A stretch of 64,000 nucleotides of DNA from Trichococcus collinsii (GTDB lineage: Bacteria > Bacillota > Bacilli > Lactobacillales > Aerococcaceae): positions 229,037 to 293,036 of the forward strand of contig NZ_FNQH01000004.1 in assembly GCF_900107505.1 (NCBI RefSeq), in the 5' to 3' direction. Below, piece after piece: positions 1-9,486 of this stretch (positions are counted from its first letter, which is position 1; the number at the start of each line of letters is the position of its first letter). A model generated the notes under the pieces. That model saw nothing but the letters and a program-made list of their open reading frames with translations. It did no database searches and was not told the DNA's origin. Made by a program: the position numbers and the translations under genes.

Positions 1-1089
1 GAACTGCGCTTCTTCCCGCATAAACTTTTCCAGTTCTTCCGGCGCTAGTCCCAGTGCCTTGAAGTTCACCCATTGCAGATAAGTCCCCTCAACCAAGGGT
101 GCGGTAATTTTAGGGAAATTTGCGGCGAAGAAGTCGCGCACCAGATGCTGATTCCTGTCGATGACCGGTATCAGATGATCAAGCCACTGTTCCGCATCAT
201 CGTAGGCAATCCGGCACCCTTCCAAGCCTAGCGTCCCAACCATACCGCAGGCGACACTGCCAAGCGCATCGGACATTTTCTTCCGCAAAACTTCATTTTG
301 GATAATGATGTTGGACGTGCACAGGCCAGCTAGATTGAATGTTTTTGATGGTGCAGTGCAGGTGATCGTCCTTTCCGCCACCGCATGGGAAAGCGTCTGG
401 AAAACCTTATGTTCGTAGCCCGGCATAATCAAATCGTGATGGATTTCATCCGCAACAATAATCATGTCATAGCGAAGCACGATATCTGCTAAACGGGCCA
501 GTTCCTCTTCCGTCCACACCCTGCCGACCGGATTATGCGGACTGCAGAAAATAATCAGCTTGTTCTCCTTCTTACGGCAGAAATGATCAAGCCCTTTAAA
601 GTCGATCGTGTAATCGTCCGCGCGATTCAAGAGCGGATTCCTGACGACTTTCCGGCCTGCGTTTTCGATAGCTCCAAAGAACGGATAATAGACCGGCGTC
701 ATGATGATGACACCTTCACCTGGCTGAGTATAAGCCCGGACCGCTGCATAAAAGGCAGAGACGACGCCAGGACTGGTCAGAATCCATTCCTTCTCCACCT
801 CAAAATTGTGCCGGCGCCGTTGCCAATCGATTACTGCTTGGTAGTAGCCTTCGGTGGGTATACTGTAGCCCAATATGTTGTCTTCCAAATATTCCTGTAG
901 CCCTTTGGTGATTTCGGGCGCAGTCCTGAATTCCATGTCCGCCACCGTAAGCGGCACCACATCATCCGCTACATCCGGCATCCATTGATACATCTGTTGC
1001 CACTTCACGGAACCTTTGTCTCTTCTGCTGATGACCGATTCGAAATCATATATTTTTTTGTTTCCTTCAATCTCCATCCCATACACCAT
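1..1089 (-). CDS. patB: PatB/MalY-type PLP-dependent aminotransferase (C-S lyase), C-terminus outside window
   Basis: Fold-type I pyridoxal-phosphate enzyme of the MalY/PatB cystathionine beta-lyase branch, which typically cleaves C-S bonds in cystathionine or cysteine conjugates in the cytoplasm. The 363 visible codons show the family landmarks: NPVGR near residue 186, ADEIHHD near 213 and the PLP lysine in PSKTFNLAG near 249. The start at 1089 follows GGGAGAG five bases upstream; an in-frame ATG at 1077 is the alternative. The family is about 390 residues, so some 25 codons lie beyond base 1. It is transcribed alone as far as can be seen. Substrate is inferred from family only. Confidence 0.85.
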   Translation of the reverse strand, partial: MVYGMEIEGNKKIYDFESVISRRDKGSVKWQQMYQWMPDVADDVVPLTVADMEFRTAPEITKGLQEYLEDNILGYSIPTEGYYQAVIDWQRRRHNFEVEKEWILTSPGVVSAFYAAVRAYTQPGEGVIIMTPVYYPFFGAIENAGRKVVRNPLLNRADDYTIDFKGLDHFCRKKENKLIIFCSPHNPVGRVWTEEELARLADIVLRYDMIIVADEIHHDLIMPGYEHKVFQTLSHAVAERTITCTAPSKTFNLAGLCTSNIIIQNEVLRKKMSDALGSVACGMVGTLGLEGCRIAYDDAEQWLDHLIPVIDRNQHLVRDFFAANFPKITAPLVEGTYLQWVNFKALGLAPEELEKFMREEAQF

Positions 1090-1330
1090 ATTATCTCTCC
1101 CTTCCCGATTGCGTGAGATTTAGTCACACAAAAGTCAGATAAGCACCTCGTTTCAGGATGCAATTCAATTATTAAACTAACTATAAGGGGGTTTTTTCCA
1201 AAAGTCTAATTTATCATAACAATTTGGGTCACAAAACCTCACACCATATATAATCCAATCGCCGAAACCCCATCTAACTACCCTTCTTCTGCGTCACTAT
1301 TCCTTACATGTTCATTCATTGATAAAAATC

Positions 1331-1371
1331 AAAAAAGCCCCGGTTACGCTCTAATTGCGCACTGGGGCTTT
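1331..1371 (-). terminator. Rho-independent terminator after the DUF4153 gene
   Basis: AAAGCCCC (1334-1341) pairs with GGGGCTTT (1364-1371), and on the minus strand the stem runs into a T tract. It ends the ABC-2/DUF4153 operon. The rest of the gap, 1090-1330, must hold the patB promoter; I see no clear -35/-10 pair or other structure in it. Confidence 0.85.
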
Positions 1372-1395
1372 GAAGTATACTTGCGGACCTCTTAT

Positions 1396-3213
1396 TTACT
1401 TGAATTCCATGAAGATATAGAGATCTCCACCGGTAAAATCCGGTGTGCGCTCCAAGGAATTGACCAAAATATTCATTCTGATCTGGTCATTTTCGGTAGT
1501 TACCGTCGCATCCTCGATTGTCAGATTCCCTTTGTCGAATCCGGAAGTCGCAGCCTCCTCGAAAATCGCATCGTACACTTCGCGGGTATTATAAACGATC
1601 AATTTCTCTCCTGTCGCATCCTTTACGGTCAAAACATAATACGTTCCATCCAATCTTTTTTCCAATTGGTATGGTTGGCCGTTCACTTCAAAATCGGTAG
1701 TTTCGACGGGGCTAGTTTCGACTTCGGAATAGTAGAGATACTGATGGATCATGACATCGAAATTTGCGATTCCCACAACAGGATCGGCATCCCAGTTCAG
1801 ATAGACGAATTCGCCCTCACCTTGCGGATATTCCGTTTCGGAATAGGTCATGTCAAATCCGTAGGTATCGCTGAAATCACTGTAGACATTGAAATCGCTC
1901 GGCAAGTAGGCTACCTCTTTATTGTAGCCCATGTTGTCGATGTAGGACGCGACCTTTGTGATGACGATCTTATCGTCGATGGAAACATCACTTTTCGGAA
2001 CGATTGCGTTATCCACCAACATATCATTTTCCAATAGTTTCTGTTCCAAAAAGCCAATCTGGTTGTTCTTGCTGACAGTAAAGGCATCGATCGGCGGAAT
2101 GATGGAAATGGCCGACAACACAAGCAATGCGATAGCGATCAAACCATTATGCTTCGGTTTCATGAAGCTGAAGATCACACCGGCTATCGTCGCGAAGATG
2201 CCGAACAGGATGACATAATAGCGGCCGTGCGTGACGCCCATCTCCCTGATTTTCAGGAAGGAGGCGACGGTCTGGAAGACGACTATCGGAATCAGGATCT
2301 TAGGAAAAATCTTGCGGAACAGGTCGGCAAATTTATTCTCGAGATTGCAGGCAAGGATATAGACGATGATGACGATGATCGCATAGGAAACAAGCAACGG
2401 CTCCATAAGATTGTCTGTCCAGAATTCCCCTCTGATATTCATGACGACATAGATCACAAGGATCAACGTGTAGATGGCCGTCAAAGGAATGATGATGTAG
2501 GAAATCAGGATTTCCAGGAAGCGCGGCACCATAAATTGACGATCGAGCGTTTCCCCGCGCTTCGCCCATGCCTCATCCGGTATCAATTCTTCACGTTTGC
2601 CCGGATACAGCGGCGTCATCGATAAGAAATAGATCGGCGCAAACAAGGAACCTACAATATTCAAAAGATGCGTGAGAATTTTGAAATCAAGATTGAAGAG
2701 AAGGTAATCAGTGGCGTAAAAAATGGCGCTGATTCCGCCTGCCAATACCCCCGTGAAGAGCACCGTCGTGAAGAATGCCTTCAGCGCCGAAAGGAAGCTC
2801 CGATGGAACGGAACCTTCACGCTCTTTATTGAAGGAATCCAAATGAAGGCGATCATAAGTGCGAACAGCGCCACACCCGTTTTGACATTAATGGCTATAT
2901 TGTACTGCGTCTGCGGGCCGACCGCGAAATAATAGCCGGTCGTTAGCAACACAGCCCCACCCATCAGCAGATAGCGGGCATTCAGTTGCGTGAAGAAACG
3001 TTCATAAACCATTTGGCCAACGATGCTCAGCATCGCCCCTACCAAAAAAGTGAACAGATAGCGGGCATAATCCTCGCGCGGGTTTTCGATCATGAAGCTG
3101 TTCAAAACTGCGACCGCGATCAAAAATAGCACGGTCAACGGATAACGACTGATGGAACGCCCCATTCCTTTGTAGGCTTTCCAAAACGCGTCTTTAAATT
3201 TCATTTTTGCCAC
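1396..3213 (-). CDS. DUF4153-type polytopic membrane protein
   Basis: A 605-residue integral membrane protein matching the DUF4153 family as I know it. The N-terminal 380 residues contain about ten to twelve hydrophobic helices, starting near residue 23 (PLTVLFLIAVAVLNSF) and ending near IPPIDAF. The last 220 residues are soluble, rich in Asp, Tyr and Thr, and probably extracytoplasmic. The biochemical role of the family is not established. The start follows GAGAGGGGTGG. It lies 35 bases after the ABC-2 permease gene, so it is probably the third gene of that operon; a link to export is inference from context. Confidence 0.75.
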   Translation of the reverse strand: MAKMKFKDAFWKAYKGMGRSISRYPLTVLFLIAVAVLNSFMIENPREDYARYLFTFLVGAMLSIVGQMVYERFFTQLNARYLLMGGAVLLTTGYYFAVGPQTQYNIAINVKTGVALFALMIAFIWIPSIKSVKVPFHRSFLSALKAFFTTVLFTGVLAGGISAIFYATDYLLFNLDFKILTHLLNIVGSLFAPIYFLSMTPLYPGKREELIPDEAWAKRGETLDRQFMVPRFLEILISYIIIPLTAIYTLILVIYVVMNIRGEFWTDNLMEPLLVSYAIIVIIVYILACNLENKFADLFRKIFPKILIPIVVFQTVASFLKIREMGVTHGRYYVILFGIFATIAGVIFSFMKPKHNGLIAIALLVLSAISIIPPIDAFTVSKNNQIGFLEQKLLENDMLVDNAIVPKSDVSIDDKIVITKVASYIDNMGYNKEVAYLPSDFNVYSDFSDTYGFDMTYSETEYPQGEGEFVYLNWDADPVVGIANFDVMIHQYLYYSEVETSPVETTDFEVNGQPYQLEKRLDGTYYVLTVKDATGEKLIVYNTREVYDAIFEEAATSGFDKGNLTIEDATVTTENDQIRMNILVNSLERTPDFTGGDLYIFMEFK

Positions 3214-3248
3214 CCCTCTCTTACAATTTCGCTGATGCGAAAAGAATG

Positions 3249-4079
3249 CTATTCAACCCTCTCTGTTTTCCTGCTTCTCTTTCGTTTATGCGTAAAATCT
3301 GCTCGTTGAAACGTAACTGTTGCCATAGTGAGGAATACGAGGCCGCAACCGAATACGGCGAGGCCGCTCATCCATGGCCTGAATATGAATCCATTTATAT
3401 TCAGCGCTAATCCATTTTTGACCATTTCGGCATCTGTTCCGTTGTTTTCCAAGACAATTGCCCGAAAAAACATGGTCGTATAGGTCATGGGATTCGCATA
3501 AGACAGGTATTCCAAAAACGTCGGAAAAAGGCTCACGGGAACATAAGCACCGGATAAAAAAACCAGCGGGAGAACTACCGCTTGTCCAACGATTTGGTAG
3601 GTTTGCGCATCCCGAACGATGGTGGCAACCCACAGCCCCAAGGCAGAATAGACCATTCCTACCAAGAACATGGACAGGAAGACCAACACAATTGTATGCG
3701 GCTTTTCGAATCCCAGACCGGTGAACATCCCAATCACAAAAATGATGAAGCCTTGCATCGTCGCAATCAGGGCGCCTGCCAACAACTGTCCGAACGCTAC
3801 CTGGAAACGATTGATGGGGCTAACCAGTATTTCCTTCATGTACCCTGAACTGATGTCCTCAATCGTAGTCGCCGCGATATTCAATGATGTTTGAAATACG
3901 GTGGCGATTGTCACGCCCGCAATGACATGATTGACGGAATTTTCTTGCAGCTGGTTTTGAAAAAGGGAGGACAATACATAAATGAAAGCAAAAGGCGTAA
4001 GAAAAGTAATCAGCAAGCGGATGCGGTTGCGCATAAAGTTACGCAGATTGCGCAAGCATAATGTCCAGATGGCTCTCAC
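3249..4079 (-). CDS. ABC-2 type transporter permease
   Basis: Membrane subunit of an ABC-2 exporter (276 residues), the partner of the ATPase gene whose stop overlaps its start by four bases (ATGA). It has six predicted helices: one near residues 22-40, then helices near 105-130, 140-160, 170-190 and a C-terminal one at 238-255. The motif ISSGYMKEILVSPINR in the first cytoplasmic loop is typical of DrrB/NodJ-like permeases, where it contacts the ATPase. Substrates of this class are drugs, lipids or polysaccharides; nothing in the sequence narrows it down. Confidence 0.9.
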   Translation of the reverse strand: MRAIWTLCLRNLRNFMRNRIRLLITFLTPFAFIYVLSSLFQNQLQENSVNHVIAGVTIATVFQTSLNIAATTIEDISSGYMKEILVSPINRFQVAFGQLLAGALIATMQGFIIFVIGMFTGLGFEKPHTIVLVFLSMFLVGMVYSALGLWVATIVRDAQTYQIVGQAVVLPLVFLSGAYVPVSLFPTFLEYLSYANPMTYTTMFFRAIVLENNGTDAEMVKNGLALNINGFIFRPWMSGLAVFGCGLVFLTMATVTFQRADFTHKRKRSRKTERVE

Positions 4080-5005
4080 CCTGCATCACCGCCTTCACGG
4101 ATTTTTTTGCCTGTGATTTCAAGAAAAACGTCATTCAGACTCCCTTTCGTAACCTCCAAGTCGAGAACATCATCCTTCAATGAATGGATTGTCTCAATAA
4201 ATCTTTCCATGTCATCTACCTCAAGGTGCAAGTATTCCCCGCTTTTCTCATAACGGAACTCCTGCTGCAGTAAATAGATTTCAGCTTTTCGGGAATCTTT
4301 CACTTTCAATACGGCCCGCGTTTTGGTATACCGGGTTTTCAAAGCTTGCGGGGTATCATTGACGATGATTTTTCCGTCGTCCATGATAGCCACTCGATCG
4401 CACACTTCCGCTTCTTCAATATAGTGCGTCGTCAAGAAAATTGTGATATTTTTCTCCTTCTGCAGCTTCATGATATATTCCCACATGCGATTTCGTGTCT
4501 GGGGATCCAGCCCCGTCGTCGGCTCGTCCAAAAAAAGAACTTTCGGATAATGGACCAACGCGCGCACAATCTCCACACGACGCTTCATCCCGCCGGAAAG
4601 GGTAGAGACCGTCCTATTCCGCCATTCCAACAAATCAACGAGATCCAACAGTATTCCGATTCGTTCCCCTATTTCATCCCTTGGTACCCCATATAGGATG
4701 CAGTGAGCAACCAGATTTTCTTGCACTGTCATCTGCTGATCCAATGTAGGTTCTTGAAAAACGATGCCTATCGCTTTTCGAACTTTTTTCTGTTGCTTAG
4801 AAACATCTTCTCCATCAATCAAAAGCACTCCTGAGGTTTTATCGATTATCGTACATAGGGCGTTAATTGTCGTGCTCTTGCCCGCACCGTTCGGACCCAG
4901 AAAAGCAAAGCTGCTGCCTTCTTCTACTTCGAAAGAAACATCCTCCACTGCAAGGTAATCCCCATAAAATTTCGAGAAATTTTTCACATTGATTATGGCT
5001 GCCAT
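4076..5005 (-). CDS. ABC-2 exporter ATP-binding protein (DrrA/CcmA family)
   Basis: Nucleotide-binding subunit energising the downstream permease. From the start at 5005 it has 309 residues with Walker A GPNGAGKST near 37-45, signature LSGGMKRR, Walker B VLFLDEP and the switch His of TTHYIEE. The last 90 residues form the C-terminal domain seen in DrrA-type ATPases. The open frame extends to an ATG at 5044, but that codon lacks a ribosome site, while GGGAAGGCAGG precedes the ATG at 5005 and the protein then begins with the usual beta strand (AAIINVKNFSKFYGD). First gene of a three-gene operon with the permease and the DUF4153 protein. Confidence 0.9.
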   Translation of the reverse strand: MAAIINVKNFSKFYGDYLAVEDVSFEVEEGSSFAFLGPNGAGKSTTINALCTIIDKTSGVLLIDGEDVSKQQKKVRKAIGIVFQEPTLDQQMTVQENLVAHCILYGVPRDEIGERIGILLDLVDLLEWRNRTVSTLSGGMKRRVEIVRALVHYPKVLFLDEPTTGLDPQTRNRMWEYIMKLQKEKNITIFLTTHYIEEAEVCDRVAIMDDGKIIVNDTPQALKTRYTKTRAVLKVKDSRKAEIYLLQQEFRYEKSGEYLHLEVDDMERFIETIHSLKDDVLDLEVTKGSLNDVFLEITGKKIREGGDAG

Positions 5006-5163
5006 CTCTATGCCTGCCTTCCCAACAAAATAAGGTGAGCGCATCCAACATTAGACCTGTTGCTGACAAAACGAAACGTCTATATCATAATTATGGATAT
5101 CCATGCGCACCTTTGTCAAATTTTGCGATGCCTTTAAGGGCTTAGCAACAAAAAAGGCGCCAT

Positions 5164-5194
5164 AAAAAAAAGAGCATAGCCTGTGGCCGTGCTC
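5164..5194 (-). terminator. Terminator after the hydroxyacid dehydrogenase gene
   Basis: Ten-pair stem GAGCAcGGCC/GGCTaTGCTC (one mismatch, one G-T) with a three-base loop, followed on the minus strand by eight T residues. It starts nine bases after the stop codon. Confidence 0.9.
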
Positions 5195-5202
5195 CCTTGT
5201 GA

Positions 5203-6186
5203 TTACTGTTTGAATGGACCCGTCTTCGCATCCTTCATCGCCAATTGGATGTAATCGATGGAAGCATTGAGTTTGGCGGATTCCCACTCATCCAAAGCGA
5301 CCCCGAATTGTTTTTCTACGCCATTACGGCCGATCAGACAAGGCATGCTCAAAGCAACATCGCCGTCATGACCGTACTGTCCGCGAAGAATCGTGCAGAC
5401 GGGGTGGACGCTCTTTTCATCCAACAGGACCGATTGCGCCAAGGTGATGGCCGATTGCGCAACTCCTGCGTTCGTCCACCCTTTCCCGTTCAAGACATCG
5501 TAGGCCGACTTCACAACCGCTGCACCGATCGCTTCAGGATCCAGTATCTCCACTTCCGGGAAATGGCTTGCGAACTCCTCATAGCGGATGCCGTTTATCG
5601 CCAACCGGCTCACCACCGGGAATGCCGTGAATCCGTGTTCGCCCATCATGTAGCCGGTCACGCTTTTAGGATCGACACCGTATTGTTGCGAAATCACTTT
5701 CCGCAGACGGGCTGAGTCCAGCATGGTGCCAGTCCCGAATATCCGCCCTTCCGGATAGTCGAACTCGCTGGCCGCAATATAGGTCACCGTGTCCAATGGA
5801 TTTGTGATCAGAATGATGATGGCCTCTTTTGTATATTTTATGATTTCGGCCATCACTTCACGGATGACCGCCGCATTTTTGCCGGTCAAGGAGGCGCGAT
5901 CTGGAACGGCATTCGGATTGTTATCATCCTTCATGACACTCGGTCCGGCAGCGATAATGATGATGTCCGCATCCGCGCAATCGGCGTAATCCCCAGCGTG
6001 TACATCCACATTGGACATATAGGTCAATGCGGTCGCATGTGCCTGATCCAAGGCTTCCCCATGGGCAACATCCTTTAGAATATCGATTGTCGCGATTTCC
6101 GCAAATAATCTCAATTTCATTGCATCAGCCAACACATAGGAACCCACGTGACCCACACCCACAACAACAAGTTTATTTTTGTGCAT
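5203..6186 (-). CDS. L-lactate / L-2-hydroxyisocaproate dehydrogenase family protein
   Basis: NAD-dependent L-2-hydroxyacid dehydrogenase of 327 residues. It has the Rossmann glycine motif GVGHVG (10-15), the catalytic pair D157/R160 in GTGTMLDSARLR and the proton-acceptor His184 in GEHG. The substrate loop reads DNNPNAVPDR rather than the Q-K-P-G-E-T-R of classical lactate dehydrogenase. It resembles the loop of L-2-hydroxyisocaproate dehydrogenase as I remember it, so the substrate may be a branched 2-oxo acid. An upstream ATG at 6210 is in frame, but GGAGGGG five bases before 6186 decides the start. Monocistronic, with its own terminator. Confidence 0.85.
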   Translation of the reverse strand: MHKNKLVVVGVGHVGSYVLADAMKLRLFAEIATIDILKDVAHGEALDQAHATALTYMSNVDVHAGDYADCADADIIIIAAGPSVMKDDNNPNAVPDRASLTGKNAAVIREVMAEIIKYTKEAIIILITNPLDTVTYIAASEFDYPEGRIFGTGTMLDSARLRKVISQQYGVDPKSVTGYMMGEHGFTAFPVVSRLAINGIRYEEFASHFPEVEILDPEAIGAAVVKSAYDVLNGKGWTNAGVAQSAITLAQSVLLDEKSVHPVCTILRGQYGHDGDVALSMPCLIGRNGVEKQFGVALDEWESAKLNASIDYIQLAMKDAKTGPFKQ

Positions 6187-6344
6187 CTTTTCCCCTCCAT
6201 TTCTCATCATACTTTCATCTTAGCACCTTTTTAGTGATTTATCACATGTATTTCGTGAAAGAGGGCCCTTCACGGTGTCGGCTTGCAATAATCCGTCGGT
6301 CCGAGTACTATGGAAGCAACATCACTCAGAGGAGCATACGTTAA

Positions 6345-7001
6345 ATGGAAAAGTTTGTGGAAGCTTTAAAACAAAAAATTCGCAGTAAAGAGGGTTTGTC
6401 GCCCAAGATGCAGGATATTCTGGATGCTTGTGTCGTGCTGTTCTCGACGAAAGGATTCTCCAACACCAGCACAAAGGACATCGCAAAAGCAGCCAATGTT
6501 GCTGAAGGAACCATCTACAAACATTTCGGCACGAAGGAAAATTTGCTTTACGCTACAATTTTCCCGATTCTGCGCGATATCATCTCAACGGAAGCGCTCA
6601 TCCAAGTGAAGCGGTTCCGCAATTCTGCAGAGAACGCGCCATTTGAGCGGTTCGTGGAATTCATCGTGCGCAAGGATGTTATGATGCCGGAAGAGCATTT
6701 CCAGTCAGGAAAAATTTTTCTAACTGAAATGATGTACGATAAACAGCGTTGCCAAGAGTTCATCACGATGATCCCCAAGGACTTGATAGAAGGCATTTAC
6801 GCAATCCTCGACGGCTATAAAGAAAAACATGAAATCGTCGATTGGCCGAATCCCGTCATTTGGCAATTCATCATGAGTATCCTGTTCGGCAATCACCTGA
6901 CCCATTACGTCCTTTTCACGGATACAAAGCGCGACAAAGAAGCCGAAATCGTCTATCTGACCCAGCAGATCGTCAAAGGACTGAAACCTGATAAGCAATA
7001 G
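6345..7001 (+). CDS. TetR-family transcriptional regulator
   Basis: A 218-residue TetR/AcrR regulator. The N-terminal helix-turn-helix spans about residues 20-66 (TSTKDIAKAANVAEGTIYKH); the remaining 150 residues form the helical ligand-binding and dimerisation domain, with no family that I can name. AGAGGAG precedes the ATG. It ends three bases before the -35 box of the exporter gene, and a perfect palindrome sits just downstream of that promoter, so it most likely represses the MacB-type exporter and is released by a transported compound. Confidence 0.9.
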   Translation: MEKFVEALKQKIRSKEGLSPKMQDILDACVVLFSTKGFSNTSTKDIAKAANVAEGTIYKHFGTKENLLYATIFPILRDIISTEALIQVKRFRNSAENAPFERFVEFIVRKDVMMPEEHFQSGKIFLTEMMYDKQRCQEFITMIPKDLIEGIYAILDGYKEKHEIVDWPNPVIWQFIMSILFGNHLTHYVLFTDTKRDKEAEIVYLTQQIVKGLKPDKQ

Positions 7002-7003
7002 CA

Positions 7004-7032
7004 TTGACAGCCCGTTCCCGAATCGCTATACT
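7004..7032 (+). promoter_or_regulatory. Consensus sigma-A promoter of the MacB-type exporter gene
   Basis: TTGACA at 7004-7009 and TATACT at 7027-7032 are separated by exactly 17 bases. It starts three bases after the tetR stop and drives the exporter gene at 7107. Confidence 0.85.
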
Positions 7033-7046
7033 TGACTAATCAAACG

Positions 7047-7062
7047 GTGAGTAAATACTCAC
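7047..7062. promoter_or_regulatory. Putative TetR-family operator
   Basis: GTGAGTA, two bases, then TACTCAC: a perfect 7-bp inverted repeat about eight bases downstream of the expected transcription start. Position and symmetry fit a repressor site for the TetR protein encoded immediately upstream. Confidence 0.7.
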
Positions 7063-7106
7063 TCATCGTCATTTCTTTTAAAATAATAAGGAGGCATCCC
7101 ATAACT

Positions 7107-9128
7107 ATGGCTTTTGTCGAACTAAAAAATCTGAATAAATTTTACCCGATCAGCGGCGCAGAAGATTTCCAGGCACTCAAGGACGTCAACCTTTCCTTGG
7201 ACAAAGGCGAATTGGTCTCAATCGTCGGCGAATCCGGCAGCGGAAAATCAACCTTGATGAACTTATTGGGCGGTCTGGATAGCCAGTTTTCAGGCGAAAT
7301 AACCATTGACGGCCAAAAAATGAGCACGTTCAAGGAAAAAGATTTCGTGAATTACCACAAAGAGAAAATCGGCTTCGTTTTCCAGAGTTTCAATCTTGTT
7401 TCCCACCTCAGCGTGCTGGACAACGTCACATTGGCGATGACGCTGTCGAATGTCGACAAAAAAACACGGGTCGCAAGGGCGATAGAAGTCCTGAAACAAC
7501 TCGGCCTTGAAGATCAATACAAAAAGAAACCCAGCCAGTTATCAGGCGGGCAAAAACAGCGTGTGGCCATAGCCCGCGCATTGGTCAATGATCCGGATAT
7601 CATCATTGCCGATGAACCTACCGGGGCCTTGGACTCGCAGACAACGGATCAGGTGCTGGACATCATCCAAGATATCGCCAAAACCGGCAAACTCGTCATC
7701 ATGGTCACCCACTCGGAGAAGGTAGCGGCCCGCTCCACACGCGTCGTCACAATCGATGACGGAAAAATCATCGGCGATATCCGTCAAGGAGAGATTGCCT
7801 TGCACGACAACGCGTTTGAATTACAACAGAAAAGTAAGAGTAAAAATCTCACTTTTCTTGCAGCAATCCGCTTGGCTCTTCTTAATATGAAGGAAAAGTT
7901 GGCCCGGAACATCCTTATCGCTCTTGGCGGCAGCATCGGAATCATGAGCATCATCGTGATGCTGTCCCTTGGCGAAGGCGTCAATGACTACCTGACCGAA
8001 ACGATGAACGCCAATGTCAATCCGCTTGTCAGTGAAGTCCAGATGCCCGTCGTCATCGAAACCAACAATAGCGAAAACACCGATTCATCTATGATGATCA
8101 CGACTCCTACCGGGGCTGAGATACCTGCCGGCTCTACGCCATCGGGTCCTCCTACGGGCGTAACGCAGTCCGATCCGTTCGAAGAAGAAAACATTGAGGA
8201 ATTGCGGAATATTCCGCATGTCGCCGAAGTCAATCTGGCCTATACTTCTTTTACGATCGGAAGCGATAACGTTATCTTTGAAGATAATAAATACTCCTTC
8301 ATGACTTTCGGGACGACCTCTGGTATGACCGATTCCAACATCCTTTTCGGGGCATTTCCTGAAGAAGGCGAGATTCTGGTCACAGAAGGCATCGCCAATC
8401 AGATGGGCGCTACTACAGAAGAAGCCATCGGAAAAGAAGTGACTCTGGACGTTACGATAGATGGTGAGTCGTTGGAAAAAAATTACATAATCAGCGGCAT
8501 TTACACAGCCGGCCAAGCCATCGGCGCATTCGAGTCCGTATACATGTCAGCTGATTCCTTTGAAACATTGACTGCAGAGAACAATATGGAAGTGGAGCCC
8601 AATGTTGTCTACTTGGTATCTGAGGATCCTGAAAATACCCAATCCATCAAAGATGAAGTAGCCGCTCTAGGTTACCGCGGTTCATCAGCGGATGCCCTGG
8701 CTTCCACGTTCACCCAGATGTTGGATATCTTCACGTACATCCTTTCCGGGGTGGCAGGCATATCCTTGTTCGTATCCGCGATCATGATTTTGACAGTGCT
8801 CTACATCAGCGTTGTGGAACGGACACAAGAAATCGGCGTCATCAAAGCGATTGGTGGCCGGAAGAAAGATATCCGCCGCATCTTCGTTTCCGAGTCCTTC
8901 CTGATCGGCCTGTTCAGCGGAATTCTGGGCGTAGGCATCGCCTACCTCATCACCGTTGTCGGAAACATCGTTGTGGAGAATCTTTTTGACACGGCCATCC
9001 TGAATATGACACCGGCCTTTGCAGTATTCGGTATCGTCACCAGCGTGATCATCAGCATGGTCGCTGGCCTGATGCCAGCTCAAAAAGCAGCCCGCCTGGA
9101 CCCAGTAGAAGCCCTCCGCCACGATTAA
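7107..9128 (+). CDS. MacB-type ABC transporter, fused ATPase and FtsX permease
   Basis: A 673-residue fusion. Residues 1-235 form the nucleotide-binding domain (Walker [10 protein letters not shown] at 41-49, signature LSGGQKQR, Walker [14 protein letters not shown]), ordinary for the LolD/MacB group. After a linker a first helix near 275 ([19 protein letters not shown]) opens the FtsX/MacB permease, followed by about 250 extracytoplasmic residues and three C-terminal helices. The frame opens at 7032, but AAGGAGG precedes the ATG at 7107 and translation from there starts at the usual ATPase N-terminus. Such fusions work as dimers that push peptides or drugs outward. No MacA-like adaptor gene is adjacent. 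Control by the upstream TetR protein is likely. Confidence 0.88.
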   Translation: MAFVELKNLNKFYPISGAEDFQALKDVNLSLDKGELVSIVGESGSGKSTLMNLLGGLDSQFSGEITIDGQKMSTFKEKDFVNYHKEKIGFVFQSFNLVSHLSVLDNVTLAMTLSNVDKKTRVARAIEVLKQLGLEDQYKKKPSQLSGGQKQRVAIARALVNDPDIIIADEPTGALDSQTTDQVLDIIQDIAKTGKLVIMVTHSEKVAARSTRVVTIDDGKIIGDIRQGEIALHDNAFELQQKSKSKNLTFLAAIRLALLNMKEKLARNILIALGGSIGIMSIIVMLSLGEGVNDYLTETMNANVNPLVSEVQMPVVIETNNSENTDSSMMITTPTGAEIPAGSTPSGPPTGVTQSDPFEEENIEELRNIPHVAEVNLAYTSFTIGSDNVIFEDNKYSFMTFGTTSGMTDSNILFGAFPEEGEILVTEGIANQMGATTEEAIGKEVTLDVTIDGESLEKNYIISGIYTAGQAIGAFESVYMSADSFETLTAENNMEVEPNVVYLVSEDPENTQSIKDEVAALGYRGSSADALASTFTQMLDIFTYILSGVAGISLFVSAIMILTVLYISVVERTQEIGVIKAIGGRKKDIRRIFVSESFLIGLFSGILGVGIAYLITVVGNIVVENLFDTAILNMTPAFAVFGIVTSVIISMVAGLMPAQKAARLDPVEALRHD

Positions 9129-9133
9129 GAAAA

Positions 9134-9438
9134 AGGATACGATGAATTGCGGTTGTCAGCTTAGGCGGAACCCGCTGCAATTCAGAGTTCAACTTGCAGG
9201 ATGTGATGATTCGCGTTTAGATACCCGGACGTTGGAGTCCCCCACGAAGTGAACCTCTTTTGTTCACTCCGCGGGGTGCGAAACGGTAGTGGTATCTGCG
9301 AATCAGAACTCAACTACAGGATAAGATGAATTGCGGGTAGGGGGCGAGCACTAAGAGGACAAACACTAAGCGGACGTTTTTTGTCCGTGTGTGGTTGTCA
9401 GCTTAGGCGGAACCCCCTGCAATTCAGAGTTCAACTAC
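9134..9438 (+). repeat. Three tandem stem-loop repeat units
   Basis: Each unit opens with AGGATrnGATGAnTtGCG and closes with GCaATTCAGAgtTCAACTac; the ends pair to form a stem. Units run about 9134-9196, 9198-9316 and 9318-9438. Unit 1 and unit 3 share a GGTTGTCAGCTTAGGCGGAAC core, unit 3 carrying about 55 extra bases. Unit 2 contains a nested hairpin (AGTGAAC/GTTCACT inside CCCC/GGGG), unit 3 a CGGAC/GTCCG hairpin. No coding sense; function unknown. Confidence 0.7.
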
Positions 9439-9445
9439 GAGCAAC

Positions 9446-9486
9446 AAAAAGAAGCAGTCCGACTTTTGAGCCGGCTGCTTCTTTTT
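9446..9486. terminator. Bidirectional terminator between exporter and unknown gene
   Basis: AAAAAGAAGCAG (from 9446) pairs with CTGCTTCTTTTT (9475-9486), giving a T tract on both strands. It serves the convergent genes ending at 9128 (+) and 9487 (-). Confidence 0.85.

Noticed and set aside
7032..7106. N-terminal extension of the MacB-type exporter from 7032
   Set aside because: The extra 25 codons read through the promoter -10 and the operator; the ribosome site and the protein start fit 7107.
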